Both the position numbers and the translations under genes were made by a program. From CAYRQP01 sp964426545 (GTDB lineage Bacteria > Fermentibacterota > Fermentibacteria > Fermentibacterales > JCC-6): DNA of 51,445 bases. The stretch lies in NCBI GenBank assembly GCA_964426545.1, contig CAYRQP010000014.1, forward strand, positions 1 to 51,445, written 5' to 3'. Shown here one piece after another: positions 1 to 8,824 of the stretch. The notes below the pieces were generated by a model, which worked only from the letters and a program-made list of their open reading frames with translations, did not search any database and was not told the DNA's origin. Position 1 is the first letter of the stretch. The number at the start of each line of letters is the position of its first letter.

Positions 1-159
1 AGTAAATTGAAAATTTGGAATGTTAAAATGCCAAACGCACCATATTCAAACCGTTGAGAATATAAGAGGAAATGTATAACAAATCGTTGCACCTGACATT
101 TTTCCGTTCCGCTCCAAAATGCAGGTGAACTCAAGCGTTAGATTAAATATGGAGGGGAA

Positions 160-942
160 ATGTTATTTCTATCAGCAGTGCTTGCGATGACAGTTGTTCC
201 GGACGGAGTCATTCATCATGGAGATTCCACTTTAACGGCAGCTGAGATGCTGGAATATCTTCAGAAGACTGATGTAATATTCATCGGTGAAAAACACGAT
301 GATCCATTAGCACATGAGTGGGAACTGTTCATATGGCAGGCTTTGTCTGCAGACGGCAGGGCACTCGCTCTCGAGATGTTCGAAACAGATGTGCAGGAGT
401 ATCTCGACGACTATCTTGCAGGTGAAATCAGTGAACAGGAGTTTCTGGAAGCATCGAGACCCTGGGGCAACTACACCGGAGATTATGCACCGATAGTCGA
501 ATTCGCCCATGAGAACGGGAACCGGGTAATAGCGGCAAATGTCCCCCGAACATATGCCGCAATGGTCGCACGGGGGGGGTGGGAATCTCTGAGCGGGGAG
601 ACTTTCTTCGAAGAATTGGACGTGGATTCCACCAATGCTCTTTATCATGAAATGTTCATCGCTACGATGGACGCACTCGGGGGTGGAATGGGCGGAATGC
701 CGATGAACCCCGAGGATATGTATAAAGCCCAGCTTCTGAAAGATGCCATCATGGCAGCCTCTATAAGTACTGAAAGATGCGTGTTCATCTGTGGCAGTTT
801 CCACAGTGATTACCACTCCGGCATTCCGGACCAGCTCGAATCTGGAAGAGACTATATTACAGTATCAATTCTTACTGAGGGGGAAGAGTATTCTCCCGAA
901 ATTGCCGACTTTGTGATAGTTCCCCCCGTAGTTTCGGATTAG
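160..942 (+). CDS. ChaN-like haem-binding/TIKI-fold protein (DUF399)
   Basis: This 260-residue protein resembles the ChaN family, small periplasmic or lipoprotein-type proteins that bind haem in Gram-negative bacteria. The family signature is visible: an IGEKHDDP block at about residues 42-49, ALEMFE at about 70-75, and PRTYAAMVARGGW near 128. A short hydrophobic N-terminus (MLFLSAVLAM) could be an export signal, but I see no lipobox Cys, unlike classical ChaN lipoproteins. The start is chosen because GGAGGGGAA lies immediately upstream of the ATG. A methionine- and glycine-rich patch (GGGMGGMPM) near residue 170 could be a metal- or haem-contacting loop, which is inference. No haem-uptake partners sit beside it. 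Confidence 0.8.
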   Translation: MLFLSAVLAMTVVPDGVIHHGDSTLTAAEMLEYLQKTDVIFIGEKHDDPLAHEWELFIWQALSADGRALALEMFETDVQEYLDDYLAGEISEQEFLEASRPWGNYTGDYAPIVEFAHENGNRVIAANVPRTYAAMVARGGWESLSGETFFEELDVDSTNALYHEMFIATMDALGGGMGGMPMNPEDMYKAQLLKDAIMAASISTERCVFICGSFHSDYHSGIPDQLESGRDYITVSILTEGEEYSPEIADFVIVPPVVSD

Positions 943-1215
943 TTCGAGTCGTCTAAAGTTGATTCTGGCGGGTTTGTACTTCCAAAATAATTAACCCGCA
1001 AATTTTGGAAGAGTCGATTTTTACCTGATAGACTCAAGAGTTCAATTGGTCAGCCTGTGACTGACCAATTCAAGATGCAGACTGATTTGTTACGGTATCA
1101 ATTAACCCGCGTGTTTCACCAGCCATACTATTACAACCCATGTAAATTGGAGCATACCGGTGTCAAAGAACGGCCTGTTATTCAGAGTATGATAGGAATC
1201 TGAGTTGATAGACAG
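943..1215. other. Intergenic region with decayed inverted repeats
   Basis: No gene is visible here. The stretch contains three repeat structures: a perfect 10-bp inverted repeat (CTTCCAAAAT at 979-988 against 1002-1011), a 10-bp hairpin (AATTGGTCAG at 1044-1053 against 1061-1070), and a sequence at 1103-1123 that closely matches the end of the inverted-repeat element at 30376-30561. It looks like a graveyard of small mobile elements. Confidence 0.55.
1103..1123 (+). repeat. Isolated end of the 30.4-kb inverted-repeat element
   Basis: The 21 bases beginning TAACCCGCGTGTTTCACC agree with the arm of the element at 30541-30561 (reverse complement) at about 18 of 21 positions. No matching second arm is obvious nearby, so this is probably a decayed single terminus. 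Confidence 0.45.
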
Positions 1216-1217
1216 TA

Positions 1218-1246
1218 TTGACGCTTGACGTAATGCGTCATATATT
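1218..1246 (+). promoter_or_regulatory. higBA promoter with palindromic operator
   Basis: A -35 box TTGACG (1218-1223) and a -10 box TATATT (1241-1246) are separated by exactly 17 bp. Inside the spacer lies an inverted repeat TGACG-n5-CGTCA (1226-1240). Its position between the boxes, 6 bases upstream of the toxin start, fits autorepression by the HigA antitoxin. Confidence 0.7.
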
Positions 1247-1251
1247 ACATT

Positions 1252-1530
1252 ATGATAAAGTCATTCAGGTGTAGAGATACAGAAAAGCTGTTTAACTATT
1301 TCGATGCAAAGCGTTTTAGAAGTATTCATAGAGCTACCCGAATGAAACTTGAAACTCTGAACGCAGCTGTTTCTCTTGAGTCTTTGAGGATTCCTTCCTG
1401 AAACTGACTCGAGAAATTGAAAGGAACGAGAAGAGATCAGTACACTATCAGGATTGATAGACAATGGCGAATTTGTTTTGTATGGAAAGATGAATCTGCC
1501 ATTGATGTTGAGATTGTAGACTACCATTAG
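1252..1530 (+). pseudogene. higB: HigB-like toxin with two in-frame nonsense codons
   Basis: A 93-codon frame encodes a recognisable RelE/HigB-type mRNA interferase. It starts MIKSFRCRDTEKLF and ends with the family hallmarks QYTIRI, QWRICFVW and DVEIVDYH. TGA codons interrupt it at 1399-1401 and 1405-1407, inside the segment that in intact homologues reads roughly P-P-G-N-R-L-E-x-L-K-G. The two stops stand where Gly and Arg are expected, so single substitutions (GGA and CGA to TGA) explain both. No frameshift is present and the promoter and antitoxin are intact. The toxin is therefore probably dead. Readthrough is unlikely because the stops are not at Cys positions and no SECIS-like hairpin was seen. 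Confidence 0.8.
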
Positions 1531-1537
1531 GGAAAAT

Positions 1538-1900
1538 ATGGATAAAAAGTTACAACCGATAACACCCGGAGAAATACTGCTGGAGGAGTTTCTGGAGCCG
1601 ATGGGTATATCTCAAAGTCAGCTTGCACGAGATATTAATGTACCCCCTAATCGCATCAGTCAGATAATTCACGGCAAGAGGGAGATTACTGTGGATACAG
1701 CGTTGCGTCTGGGCAGGTACTTTGGGGTAGAGCCTGAATTCTGGCTCAATCTTCAAACCCGTTTCAACATGAAGATAGCCCGGATGGAACTGGGGGGACT
1801 GATCGACAGGGAAGTGAATGTGCATGTTTCGGAATTCGGACTTGCTGAGGATGCAGATACGGAATATTCGAGAAACAGAGATTCAGATAACAACAACTGA
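1538..1900 (+). CDS. higA: HigA-family antitoxin (HTH, XRE type)
   Basis: The 120-residue product is a HigA/VapI-type antitoxin. The N-terminal helix-turn-helix covers about residues 14-70, with PGEILLEEFLEPMGISQSQLA, the recognition-helix region PPNRISQIIHGKREI and the typical tail ALRLGRYFGVEPEFWLNLQ. It starts 7 bases after the toxin frame, as usual for higBA operons where toxin precedes antitoxin. The C-terminus beyond residue 95 is acidic and poorly conserved. It should bind the palindrome in the upstream promoter. With the toxin frame broken, it may persist as a free repressor or as protection against related toxins; that role is inferred. Confidence 0.88.
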   Translation: MDKKLQPITPGEILLEEFLEPMGISQSQLARDINVPPNRISQIIHGKREITVDTALRLGRYFGVEPEFWLNLQTRFNMKIARMELGGLIDREVNVHVSEFGLAEDADTEYSRNRDSDNNN

Positions 1901-1923
1901 CTTGTTTTGAGGAGATCATCTTA

Positions 1924-4461
1924 ATGTTCATACTTATTTCCTTATTGCTTGTGGTCGGACAGCCGTCCACCTTCGATGAATTCCTAACCGTACGGGATTT
2001 CGAAGTAGCAATGACAATGGCAGAAGATGCTGACTCTCTCGAAGCAGTTGTATACGATGCTTCGGGGAATACCACCGCTGCCGCTGTTTCTTTCGACAGA
2101 GCGTTTCATCTGTCACCATCTGATAATCTCTTTGCATTGGTTTGGAGTACTCTGGCTGAAGATACGGAAGATTATTCTGATATCCTTCTCCTTCAGTTCA
2201 GGCAGGAACTTGATGAGTGGGGAACGAGGTTGGAATGGGGCTCCGAAGCACTTCTTTCACTGGTATCGACGGCATCAGCGCTTGAAGACAGCACCCTTGC
2301 CGACAGCCTGTCAGATATCATTTTCGAGAAGTACCCTCTGTCCGATGAAGCATACGAACTGGCAGGATGGGAGTTCTGGGATGTTCTGTATCCTGTTTGG
2401 AATGATGATTCGGCAAGAATAATAGTTCTCGAAGAGTTCATAGAAGACAGGGGAAGAGATTCAGATGTGTGGCGTTCCCGTGCATGGAGATATCTCCTCG
2501 ACGCATCGCTATCCACTGCTGATTCACTTTACTGGGAAGAGTATTTTAACTCCTGGCTCGAATCATGTCCTGCTCATCCGCAGGTGTATCTCACAGGTGC
2601 TGGGCTTTATATCGATAGAGTATCGGACTATAAAAGAGCGTTAGAACTATCCGAAACAGGTATTCGACTGATGGAAGCAGGATGGTTCCCTGTTGGAATG
2701 CCAATCGAGGAATGGGCTATAACAGAAACTGCACTGAATGCGAACCTACACATGAAAAAGTGCCTGGCACTTTTTCATGCTGCGAGCGTTTCTGAAGCGC
2801 TGGAAGGAATAGCGGCAATCTCGAGGGAGAATATCTTCGAGATCGATGACCATCATACTATTGCCCCGTATCTGTGGCTCGAAGGCAAGGCTGCACTTGC
2901 AGTTGGCGATACGGCACGGGCGATGGATACCTGGCTTGAATCAGCAATTCTCGGTGATGAGCGGAACAGGTGGACTGACAGCTCCCTGGTCTCGCTTTCA
3001 CCCCTTCTCCCGCCCGGTGCAACACCGGAATCGTGGGGCAGGGAACAGACGGGATATGCGGGTCCGCTCTTTGAAGATGTGACGGAACTGCTTGGCCCCG
3101 ACAGTCTTGTCAGGGGTTCGAGAGTATCCTGGTGCGACTGGAATTTGGATGGATGGCCTGATATTCTGCTTGGCGCAGACTTATACAGGAATGAATCGGG
3201 AAAAGGATTTACCTGTGTAACGGCGGATGTATTTCCGGACAGCATAAATTATTGGAGCGGTGGGATATGGGGGGATATCGACGGCAACGGTTATCCCGAT
3301 CTTGTAACGACTGGCAATCCTGTGCGGATATTCATGAACAGGGACGGAATGCTTTTCGATATGACTGCTTCTATGGGAATAGTACCATCAGGCAACAGGG
3401 TTGAAGGAGTCGGGCTTCTCGACTGGGATGCAGACGGTTGGCTCGATATCTACTTGGCGAGTTATGAAGCATCGGGCAGTCTGGGGGAAGGCACTCCCGA
3501 CCGGTTCTATCTAGGAGGGGCGGACGGGTTCAGAGAAGTTTCTGACAGTCTCGGGATGGAACCATTTCTCGGGACAGATTTATGCGGACGGGGAGTGAGT
3601 CCCTGTGACTTCGACCGTGACGGTGATGTGGACATATTCGTATCCAATTACAGGCTAGATGAGAATTTCCTTTGGGAAAACACTTCTGACGGGTCTGTCA
3701 ACTCCGCATTGACAACCGGAACCGCCGGAAGAGAGAATGACGGATGGTGGGGGCATACCATCGGCAGTGTATGGGGTGACTGCAACGGCGACGGGCAATG
3801 GGACTTGTTCTCAGCCAACCTTGCTCATCCGCGGTACATTCCCTTCTCGAACCGCAGTGAACTGCTCCTGCAAAATGGTTCCTTCTTCAGTGATGCCAGA
3901 GCAGCGAGTGGTATTGTCTATGAAGAAACCCATTCCAATCCTGTCTGGGGGGATTTCAACAATGACGGATTTCTCGACCTTTACATTACTTGCATCTATG
4001 AAGACAGAAGGAGTTTTCTGTACACCTGCACAGATCCTGCACCATCCTACAGCGATGTGACTTTTCTTTCAGGAGCGAGAGTTTTCAACGGGTGGGGGGC
4101 AGCGGCGGCTGATTTCAACAGGGACGGGAAACTCGACCTCGTTATCGGCTCGGGAAGCGGACCTGTCCTTCTCATGAATATCACTGAAGGCGGGAACTGG
4201 CTTCTTGTTGCGGTCATTTCGCCTGAATGTGTCAATGCATCGGGACTCGGATGCACAGTCGAAGTAACGCAGGATGAGAGAGTGTATCTGAGACAGGTAT
4301 CAGGCGGAAGCGGGACCACGAGCCAGGATGAGAATGTACTTCACTTCGGACTTCCATCGGACAGTCCCGTTGATATCAGGCTGTTCATTCCCGGGAATTC
4401 GGAATCCGTGTGGGAAGTTCTAGGAGCCCTGCCGAATACACTGATAACTGTTGGAGATTAG
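1924..4461 (+). CDS. Secreted FG-GAP/VCBS repeat protein with ASPIC/UnbV C-terminus
   Basis: This 845-residue exported protein begins with a short hydrophobic signal (MFILISLLLVVG). Residues of roughly 20-390 form a helical, TPR-like region. At least seven calcium-binding FG-GAP/VCBS blades of the pattern DxDxDGxxD follow, near residues 403 (DWNLDGWPD), 450 (DIDGNGYPD), 499 (DWDADGWLD), 561 (DFDRDGDVD), 618 (DCNGDGQWD), 676 (DFNNDGFLD) and 729 (DFNRDGKLD). These should fold into a beta-propeller. The last 85 residues match the ASPIC/UnbV domain (QVSGGSGTTSQDENVLHFGL). A ribosome site GAGGAG precedes the ATG. Such proteins are usually surface-located adhesion or polymer-binding proteins; the ligand is unknown. 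The gene starts 23 bases after higA, but a shared function is unlikely. Confidence 0.85.
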   Translation: MFILISLLLVVGQPSTFDEFLTVRDFEVAMTMAEDADSLEAVVYDASGNTTAAAVSFDRAFHLSPSDNLFALVWSTLAEDTEDYSDILLLQFRQELDEWGTRLEWGSEALLSLVSTASALEDSTLADSLSDIIFEKYPLSDEAYELAGWEFWDVLYPVWNDDSARIIVLEEFIEDRGRDSDVWRSRAWRYLLDASLSTADSLYWEEYFNSWLESCPAHPQVYLTGAGLYIDRVSDYKRALELSETGIRLMEAGWFPVGMPIEEWAITETALNANLHMKKCLALFHAASVSEALEGIAAISRENIFEIDDHHTIAPYLWLEGKAALAVGDTARAMDTWLESAILGDERNRWTDSSLVSLSPLLPPGATPESWGREQTGYAGPLFEDVTELLGPDSLVRGSRVSWCDWNLDGWPDILLGADLYRNESGKGFTCVTADVFPDSINYWSGGIWGDIDGNGYPDLVTTGNPVRIFMNRDGMLFDMTASMGIVPSGNRVEGVGLLDWDADGWLDIYLASYEASGSLGEGTPDRFYLGGADGFREVSDSLGMEPFLGTDLCGRGVSPCDFDRDGDVDIFVSNYRLDENFLWENTSDGSVNSALTTGTAGRENDGWWGHTIGSVWGDCNGDGQWDLFSANLAHPRYIPFSNRSELLLQNGSFFSDARAASGIVYEETHSNPVWGDFNNDGFLDLYITCIYEDRRSFLYTCTDPAPSYSDVTFLSGARVFNGWGAAAADFNRDGKLDLVIGSGSGPVLLMNITEGGNWLLVAVISPECVNASGLGCTVEVTQDERVYLRQVSGGSGTTSQDENVLHFGLPSDSPVDIRLFIPGNSESVWEVLGALPNTLITVGD

Positions 4462-4539
4462 CAGCGAAATAGACGGATATCTATCTACTTAAACTGTAAT
4501 ATAAATTCAGAATCAGAGAAGTATCCATTGCAAAACAAG

Positions 4540-4701
4540 CACAATAACATAGTGCGAATACAACACAATAAACTAATGAATACAAATGTGTAATTCATAG
4601 AGATACATATTGATACAGAATATCAATGCATAGATGATTAGATTCTCATCCTCATATATTGACACAATAACATAAATGATGTATAACTCAATAAACTAAA
4701 A
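4540..4701 (+). promoter_or_regulatory. Promoter and paired direct-repeat operators of the Fic gene
   Basis: The AT-rich gap 4462-4718 carries four copies of a motif close to CACAATAAMYTAATGA, starting at 4540, 4564, 4663 and 4687. They form two pairs, and within each pair the copies are exactly 24 bp apart. The downstream pair overlaps a strong promoter: TTGACA (4659-4664), a 17-bp spacer and TATAAC (4682-4687). This arrangement suggests cooperative binding of a repressor, plausibly the winged-helix N-terminus of the Fic protein itself (inference). Confidence 0.65.
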
Positions 4702-4718
4702 TACTGAGAGGATATCTA

Positions 4719-6239
4719 ATGGTTAGTCGAAAAAAATTGGCAGAATCGCTGGAATATCTGCACAGGATCTGCAGAAAGAACAGAACAGCGATAAGGTCTA
4801 GCGAACTCACAAGGACTCACAGAGAGCGTCTTCTTGCGTGCGGCTATATTGAAAAGGTTATGAAGGGCTGGTATATTAGATCCCATCCAGCCCGGATTCA
4901 GGGTGACAGCAGTGGATGGTTTTCTTCATATTGGGGATTCTGCGTTGACTATCTTAACCACCGCTTCGGAGATGAATGGTGTCTCTCTCCTGGGCAATCA
5001 TTGATGATTCATGCAGAAGATTGGTCTATTCCTGAACAACTTCTTGCCAGAAGCAGTAAAGGCGACAACACAATAGTGTCTCTTCCGTTTGATAAGTCAC
5101 TATTGATAATCAAGACCGGCATGTCGACTAACTCAGAGATAGAATTAGTCGAGGGTCTTCGAGTCTATTCTCCTTCGAGTGCGGTAATTGCAGCAAGATC
5201 CGAGTATCTTGATACTCATAAAATTGATGCGTCTGTTGCTTCAGGGAAGATAAAAAGTGCTGCCGGTCTGGTTAAACTGATGATTGATAGCGGGAAAGTT
5301 TCACAATCCGAGAAAGTAATTAGATTATTCGAGTCCGTCGGACAACCTGATATGGCTATGGAAATTAGAAATATATTGCTTTTATCAGGATACACTATTT
5401 CCGAAGCAGTCATTCCGTTAGACAAACAGGGTGAATCAGACAATCTACCACCTTATTGCAGACGACTATGCTTGATGTGGGAGGAAATGCGGACGCAGGT
5501 TATATCGAATTTTGCACCTCATCCTGATACAGAAATTGATATATCAACTTATATGAAATCAGTCGAAGAAATATATACCAACGATGCATATCATTCCCTT
5601 TCTATAGAAGGTTATAGAATTACGAGGGAACTCATTGAAAAAGTCCAAAGCGGTGAATGGAATCCTGATCTCGACATCAGTGACAGAAGTCAAAGAGACG
5701 CACTGGCTACAAAAGGATACGAACTTGCTTTTCAGCAGGTGTCGAAAAGCATAGAGCAGGTGCTGAAAGGAGAAAACTCAGGTTCCGTAGCGGATACAGA
5801 CCATCAGAATTGGTTCAGAGAAATGTTCAGACCTAATGTCAAAGCAGGTCTAATCAACCAGACGGACTTGATTGGTTACCGCAGAAATCCTGTTTATGTC
5901 AGCGGGTCGCTTCATATACCTCCACGGTATTCGAAAATCCCGGAATTGATGGAAACGTATTTCGATCTTCTGACCGGCGAAGAAAGTGCTGAAGCACGCA
6001 TTGTATTGGGACACTTTATGTTTGTTTATATCCATCCCTATATTGACGGGAACGGCAGAATGGCTCGGTTTCTAATGAACCTTATGATGGCATCGGGTGG
6101 GTATATATGGACAGTTATCCCTGTTGAGCAGCGCGGTGATTATATGAGTTCTTTGGAAGAAGCGAGTACAACCGGCAATATAGTACCGTTCACCGATCTA
6201 ATAACCCGGATGCTTAATACAAAACCACCCCTGCCTTGA
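4719..6239 (+). CDS. Fic-domain AMPylase with AbiEi-like N-terminal domain
   Basis: The protein has 506 residues. The C-terminal half is a Fic domain, which transfers AMP or another phosphate-containing group to target proteins. The active-site loop is complete (HPYIDGNGRMAR, about residues 439-450). An inhibitory-helix motif SLSIEGYR at about 291-298 resembles the (S/T)xxxE(G/N) autoinhibition signature, so activity may be self-restrained. The first 200 residues look like the winged-helix and following domain of AbiEi-type antitoxins (SSELTRTHRERLLACGYIEK, MKGWYIRS). The single chain may therefore combine a toxin-like catalytic domain with a DNA-binding antitoxin-like domain. It is monocistronic, preceded by GAGAGGAT and a promoter covered by paired repeats. 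Fic function is well supported; the N-terminal assignment is by motif only. Confidence 0.85.
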   Translation: MVSRKKLAESLEYLHRICRKNRTAIRSSELTRTHRERLLACGYIEKVMKGWYIRSHPARIQGDSSGWFSSYWGFCVDYLNHRFGDEWCLSPGQSLMIHAEDWSIPEQLLARSSKGDNTIVSLPFDKSLLIIKTGMSTNSEIELVEGLRVYSPSSAVIAARSEYLDTHKIDASVASGKIKSAAGLVKLMIDSGKVSQSEKVIRLFESVGQPDMAMEIRNILLLSGYTISEAVIPLDKQGESDNLPPYCRRLCLMWEEMRTQVISNFAPHPDTEIDISTYMKSVEEIYTNDAYHSLSIEGYRITRELIEKVQSGEWNPDLDISDRSQRDALATKGYELAFQQVSKSIEQVLKGENSGSVADTDHQNWFREMFRPNVKAGLINQTDLIGYRRNPVYVSGSLHIPPRYSKIPELMETYFDLLTGEESAEARIVLGHFMFVYIHPYIDGNGRMARFLMNLMMASGGYIWTVIPVEQRGDYMSSLEEASTTGNIVPFTDLITRMLNTKPPLP

Positions 6240-7077
6240 TGGCACCCAGGTGGACTGACTGAGCGAACCCCCAAAGTCCAGGTCGAATTCCACAATGTAA
6301 GGTGTGTAACCGGAATCGATGTAACTCCAGTAGAATGACCCTCGGTTCTCATTGTATACCAGCCTGAGAGACTTATAGGCATCTTCTGGAATTCCCACGC
6401 AACATAGATGTTTGACTTCGTCGCCATCGAAAACATATGCATAGAAATTGAGTTCCGAAGTAGCATCTTTCAGGTGGTATATAGTCAGGAGGATACCAAG
6501 GTCATCTCCATACGGGAAAACGCATAATCCGCTTATCAGAAACGGCAGAGTTGATATGTGATATGTTGCGCTGGTTCCCTCAGGTATAAAACGAAGCACT
6601 ACATCTGCTTCCATGGCCTGCCATACATATTCACCATCGAAATCCATACCGCGTCCTTCAACTCCTCCTGGATTTGTAATACCGTGCCAGTAACTGCCGT
6701 CCCAGTAGTAAAGAAGGGGAACATACCAGTCATTAGTGTAAAGTCATTTTCCGCTGAATGACAGGAGTGAAACAGTAGTTGTTTCCCCCTGCAACCGGCA
6801 TCGATTCTGAAAATTAGAGAGTGGCTGGATCAGCCATAAACAGCTTAGCGTTATCCCTGCTTGAGAACACTATTACATCGTTGTATTGGTCATAGTCCAT
6901 GCCCAGTACCTGATCGGCTTAATCTATCTCAGCCTGGTTAAGCACTGTCAGGGTTATTTCAGTACTGTCATAGGAAAGTAGCTCCGGCGAATAAATGGCA
7001 TTGGTATCACCCCATTCGTTTCCCGCCGCCAGCGTCCATGCTGAAGCTAGTACCAGAATCACAGTAATTGTCCGCAT
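6198..7077 (-). pseudogene. Decayed secreted protein gene
   Basis: Read from the ATG at 7077, the frame opens with a clear signal peptide (MRTITVILVLASAWTLAAG) and continues with beta-rich sequence (DYDQYNDVIVFSSRDNAKLF). It then meets TAA and TAA stops, a likely indel at a run of Gs, and a TGA just before NDWYVPLLYYWDGSYWHG. The last 150 codons (6647-6198) are open and contain more beta-rich sequence such as SFYWSYIDSGYTPYIVEFDLDF. No domain is recognisable, but the style matches the exported propeller-type proteins of this genome. At least three lesions make it non-functional. It converges with, and overlaps the 3' end of, the Fic gene by about 40 bases. Confidence 0.7.
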
Positions 7078-7117
7078 TTCTCATCCTTTTTCTAGAATTA
7101 CACCCGCTATATATCTA

Positions 7118-7140
7118 GGGACATGACTCCTTCGTGTCCC
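7118..7140. repeat. Short hairpin repeat (GGGACATGA..TCGTGTCCC)
   Basis: This 23-base sequence has a nine-pair stem (GGGACATGA against TCGTGTCCC, one G-U pair) and a five-base loop. A near-identical copy lies at 20745-20767. In both places it sits between divergent genes. A second partial copy of its flank (GTCCCGTTGTTCTG) recurs at about 7224. Confidence 0.55.
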
Positions 7141-7294
7141 GTTGTTCTGTTTAGCTTAGTCATGTCCGAGATTTCTCGGGCATTGCATTGGAATTCCCGT
7201 TTACACAACGAATTTGGGGAATGTCCCGTTGTTCTGGTCCATTGTGTTCAGCGGACATAACGGTCATATTCGGGGGACGGAGGAGATTATTTCT

Positions 7295-8119
7295 ATGCGG
7301 ATTATTTTATTGTTTTCACTTGCCGGAGTATTGTTAATCAGCAGTTGCGGGGACAGGGGTACCGGCTCCCGAAGGCTGATGATAGCGACCACCACAAGTC
7401 TTTACGATACAGGACTCTGGGATGCACTCGAACCGATGTTCGAGAACGAATACGGTATCGACATCGATGTTGTTTATGCCGGTACGGGCAGGGCATTCGA
7501 ACTTGGACGCAGGGGAGATGCCGATGTTCTTGTCGTTCATTCGCAAACCCGTGAAGAAGAGTTTGTTCATAACGGGTATGCTTTGGAGCGGATTCCGCTT
7601 GCATTTAATTATTATGTAATTGTCGGGCCGCCGGATGACCCCGCAGGGATAAGTGGAAAAACACCCGGGCAGGCTTTTGCTGCAATTGCAGCGAGTGGGG
7701 CGGAATTCATCTCCCGCGGTGATGACTCAGGCACCCACGGAAGGGAAAAGGAGATCTGGGTAGCAGCAGGATTCAATTATGAAGGAATAAGCACTTCGGA
7801 GAATTGGTACATCATGGGCGGCAGCGGCATGGGAGCGACCCTAACTATGGCGGATGAAATGGTTGCCTATACATTATCAGATATAGGGACATTTCTTTCA
7901 TATCGCGAAAAACTCGAACTTCAGCCGCTTGTGGAATCGGGTGAAATCCTCTTGAATGTATATTCGATAATGAAAGTTGTTTCCACACACATGCCCGAAG
8001 AAGCAGAACTATTTATTGGATTTATGACATCCCAGTCTATACAGGAGTTCATTTGTGAGTATGGTGTTTCGGAGTATGGCACGGCATTATTTACTCCCTG
8101 TTTCGGTTCAGGATTGTAA
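7295..8119 (+). CDS. tupA: Tungstate ABC transporter substrate-binding lipoprotein TupA
   Basis: The 274-residue mature-length protein binds tungstate outside the cytoplasmic membrane and delivers it to TupB. The TupA signature ATTTSLYDTGLWDAL follows a lipoprotein signal (MRIILLFSLAGVLLISSC, lipobox ending at Cys18). Other family blocks are DVVYAGTGRAFELGRRGDADVL, SRGDDSGTHGREKEIW and the closing helices with SIMKVVSTHMPEEAELF. An upstream ATG at 7214 would add 27 residues and bury the signal, so the start at 7295 is preferred; it has GGAGGAG nine bases upstream. That ribosome site lies in a GGGGACGGAGGAG stretch also found in the hairpin at 41615. The tupB start follows the stop by 3 bases. 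Tungsten uptake implies tungsten-dependent oxidoreductases elsewhere in the genome. Confidence 0.9.
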   Translation: MRIILLFSLAGVLLISSCGDRGTGSRRLMIATTTSLYDTGLWDALEPMFENEYGIDIDVVYAGTGRAFELGRRGDADVLVVHSQTREEEFVHNGYALERIPLAFNYYVIVGPPDDPAGISGKTPGQAFAAIAASGAEFISRGDDSGTHGREKEIWVAAGFNYEGISTSENWYIMGGSGMGATLTMADEMVAYTLSDIGTFLSYREKLELQPLVESGEILLNVYSIMKVVSTHMPEEAELFIGFMTSQSIQEFICEYGVSEYGTALFTPCFGSGL

Positions 8120-8122
8120 GCG

Positions 8123-8824
8123 ATGCAGCAGTTAACGGAGGCCTTTGGAATTGCCGTGAAAATGATATTCACGGGTGACCCCGAAGTTTACTCTATTGCA
8201 TTCAGGACGCTGTGGATCTCCCTTACATCCACTCTCATCGCATCAGTCATTTTCGTCCCGTTTGGGTGCCTTATTCAGTTTTCGAAGTTTAGGGGGAAAA
8301 ATTTTCTTACGAGTCTTATCATGGCATTTTACAGCATTCCGACCGTTTTTGTGGGCATGCTTGTTTTTCTTCTGGCCAGCAGAAGCGGTCCGCTTGGGGG
8401 CAGTAACATACTTTTCACCCCGCTTGCCATAATCATAGGTGAAGTCATCCTCATTGCACCGATAATTACAGGACTGACGATTTCAGCATTGGAAAATGTA
8501 AACACAGGACTTCGACGTACAATTCTCGGGCTTGGTGTTTCCCGCAGTAGAATGCTTGTTAAAGTACTGTCAGAAGTAAGATTCGCTGTTATTACAGCTG
8601 TGCTGATGGGGTACGGCAGGGCTGTATCGGAGATCGGGATAGCACTTATGGTCGGGGGTAATATTGCAGGTTCCACACGCACACTCACGACGGCAATAGC
8701 ACTCGACGTCAGCCGGGGCGAGACCGCGGTTCCTATCGCACTCGGTCTGATTCTTCTTTCTCTTGCCCTTCTTGTAAGCGTAACTGCAGGTCTGCTGCGG
8801 CGTGAAGGTAGAAAAAATGCTTGA
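8123..8824 (+). CDS. tupB: Tungstate ABC transporter permease TupB
   Basis: The 233-residue membrane protein has about five to six hydrophobic segments and the permease-ATPase coupling loop around RRTILGLGVSRSRML...GRAVSEIGIALMVGG, which contains the EAA-like motif of the TupB/ModB-type family. It forms the membrane channel that passes tungstate to the cytoplasm. It starts 3 bases after tupA, and its end overlaps the start of tupC (8817) by 8 bases, so the three genes form a tight operon. Confidence 0.9.
   Translation: MQQLTEAFGIAVKMIFTGDPEVYSIAFRTLWISLTSTLIASVIFVPFGCLIQFSKFRGKNFLTSLIMAFYSIPTVFVGMLVFLLASRSGPLGGSNILFTPLAIIIGEVILIAPIITGLTISALENVNTGLRRTILGLGVSRSRMLVKVLSEVRFAVITAVLMGYGRAVSEIGIALMVGGNIAGSTRTLTTAIALDVSRGETAVPIALGLILLSLALLVSVTAGLLRREGRKNA

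Noticed and set aside
307..816. Long minus-strand frame opposite the ChaN-like gene
   Set aside because: It is an antisense shadow: no recognisable motifs, and the plus frame is clearly coding.
1399..1407. UGA codons in higB read as selenocysteine or recoded glycine
   Set aside because: The stops fall at Gly and Arg positions, no GGUC hairpin follows, and other genes here use UGA as a normal stop.
6740..6760. TGA in the secreted pseudogene as another Sec codon
   Set aside because: The same gene also has TAA stops and a frameshift, and no Cys motif surrounds the TGA.
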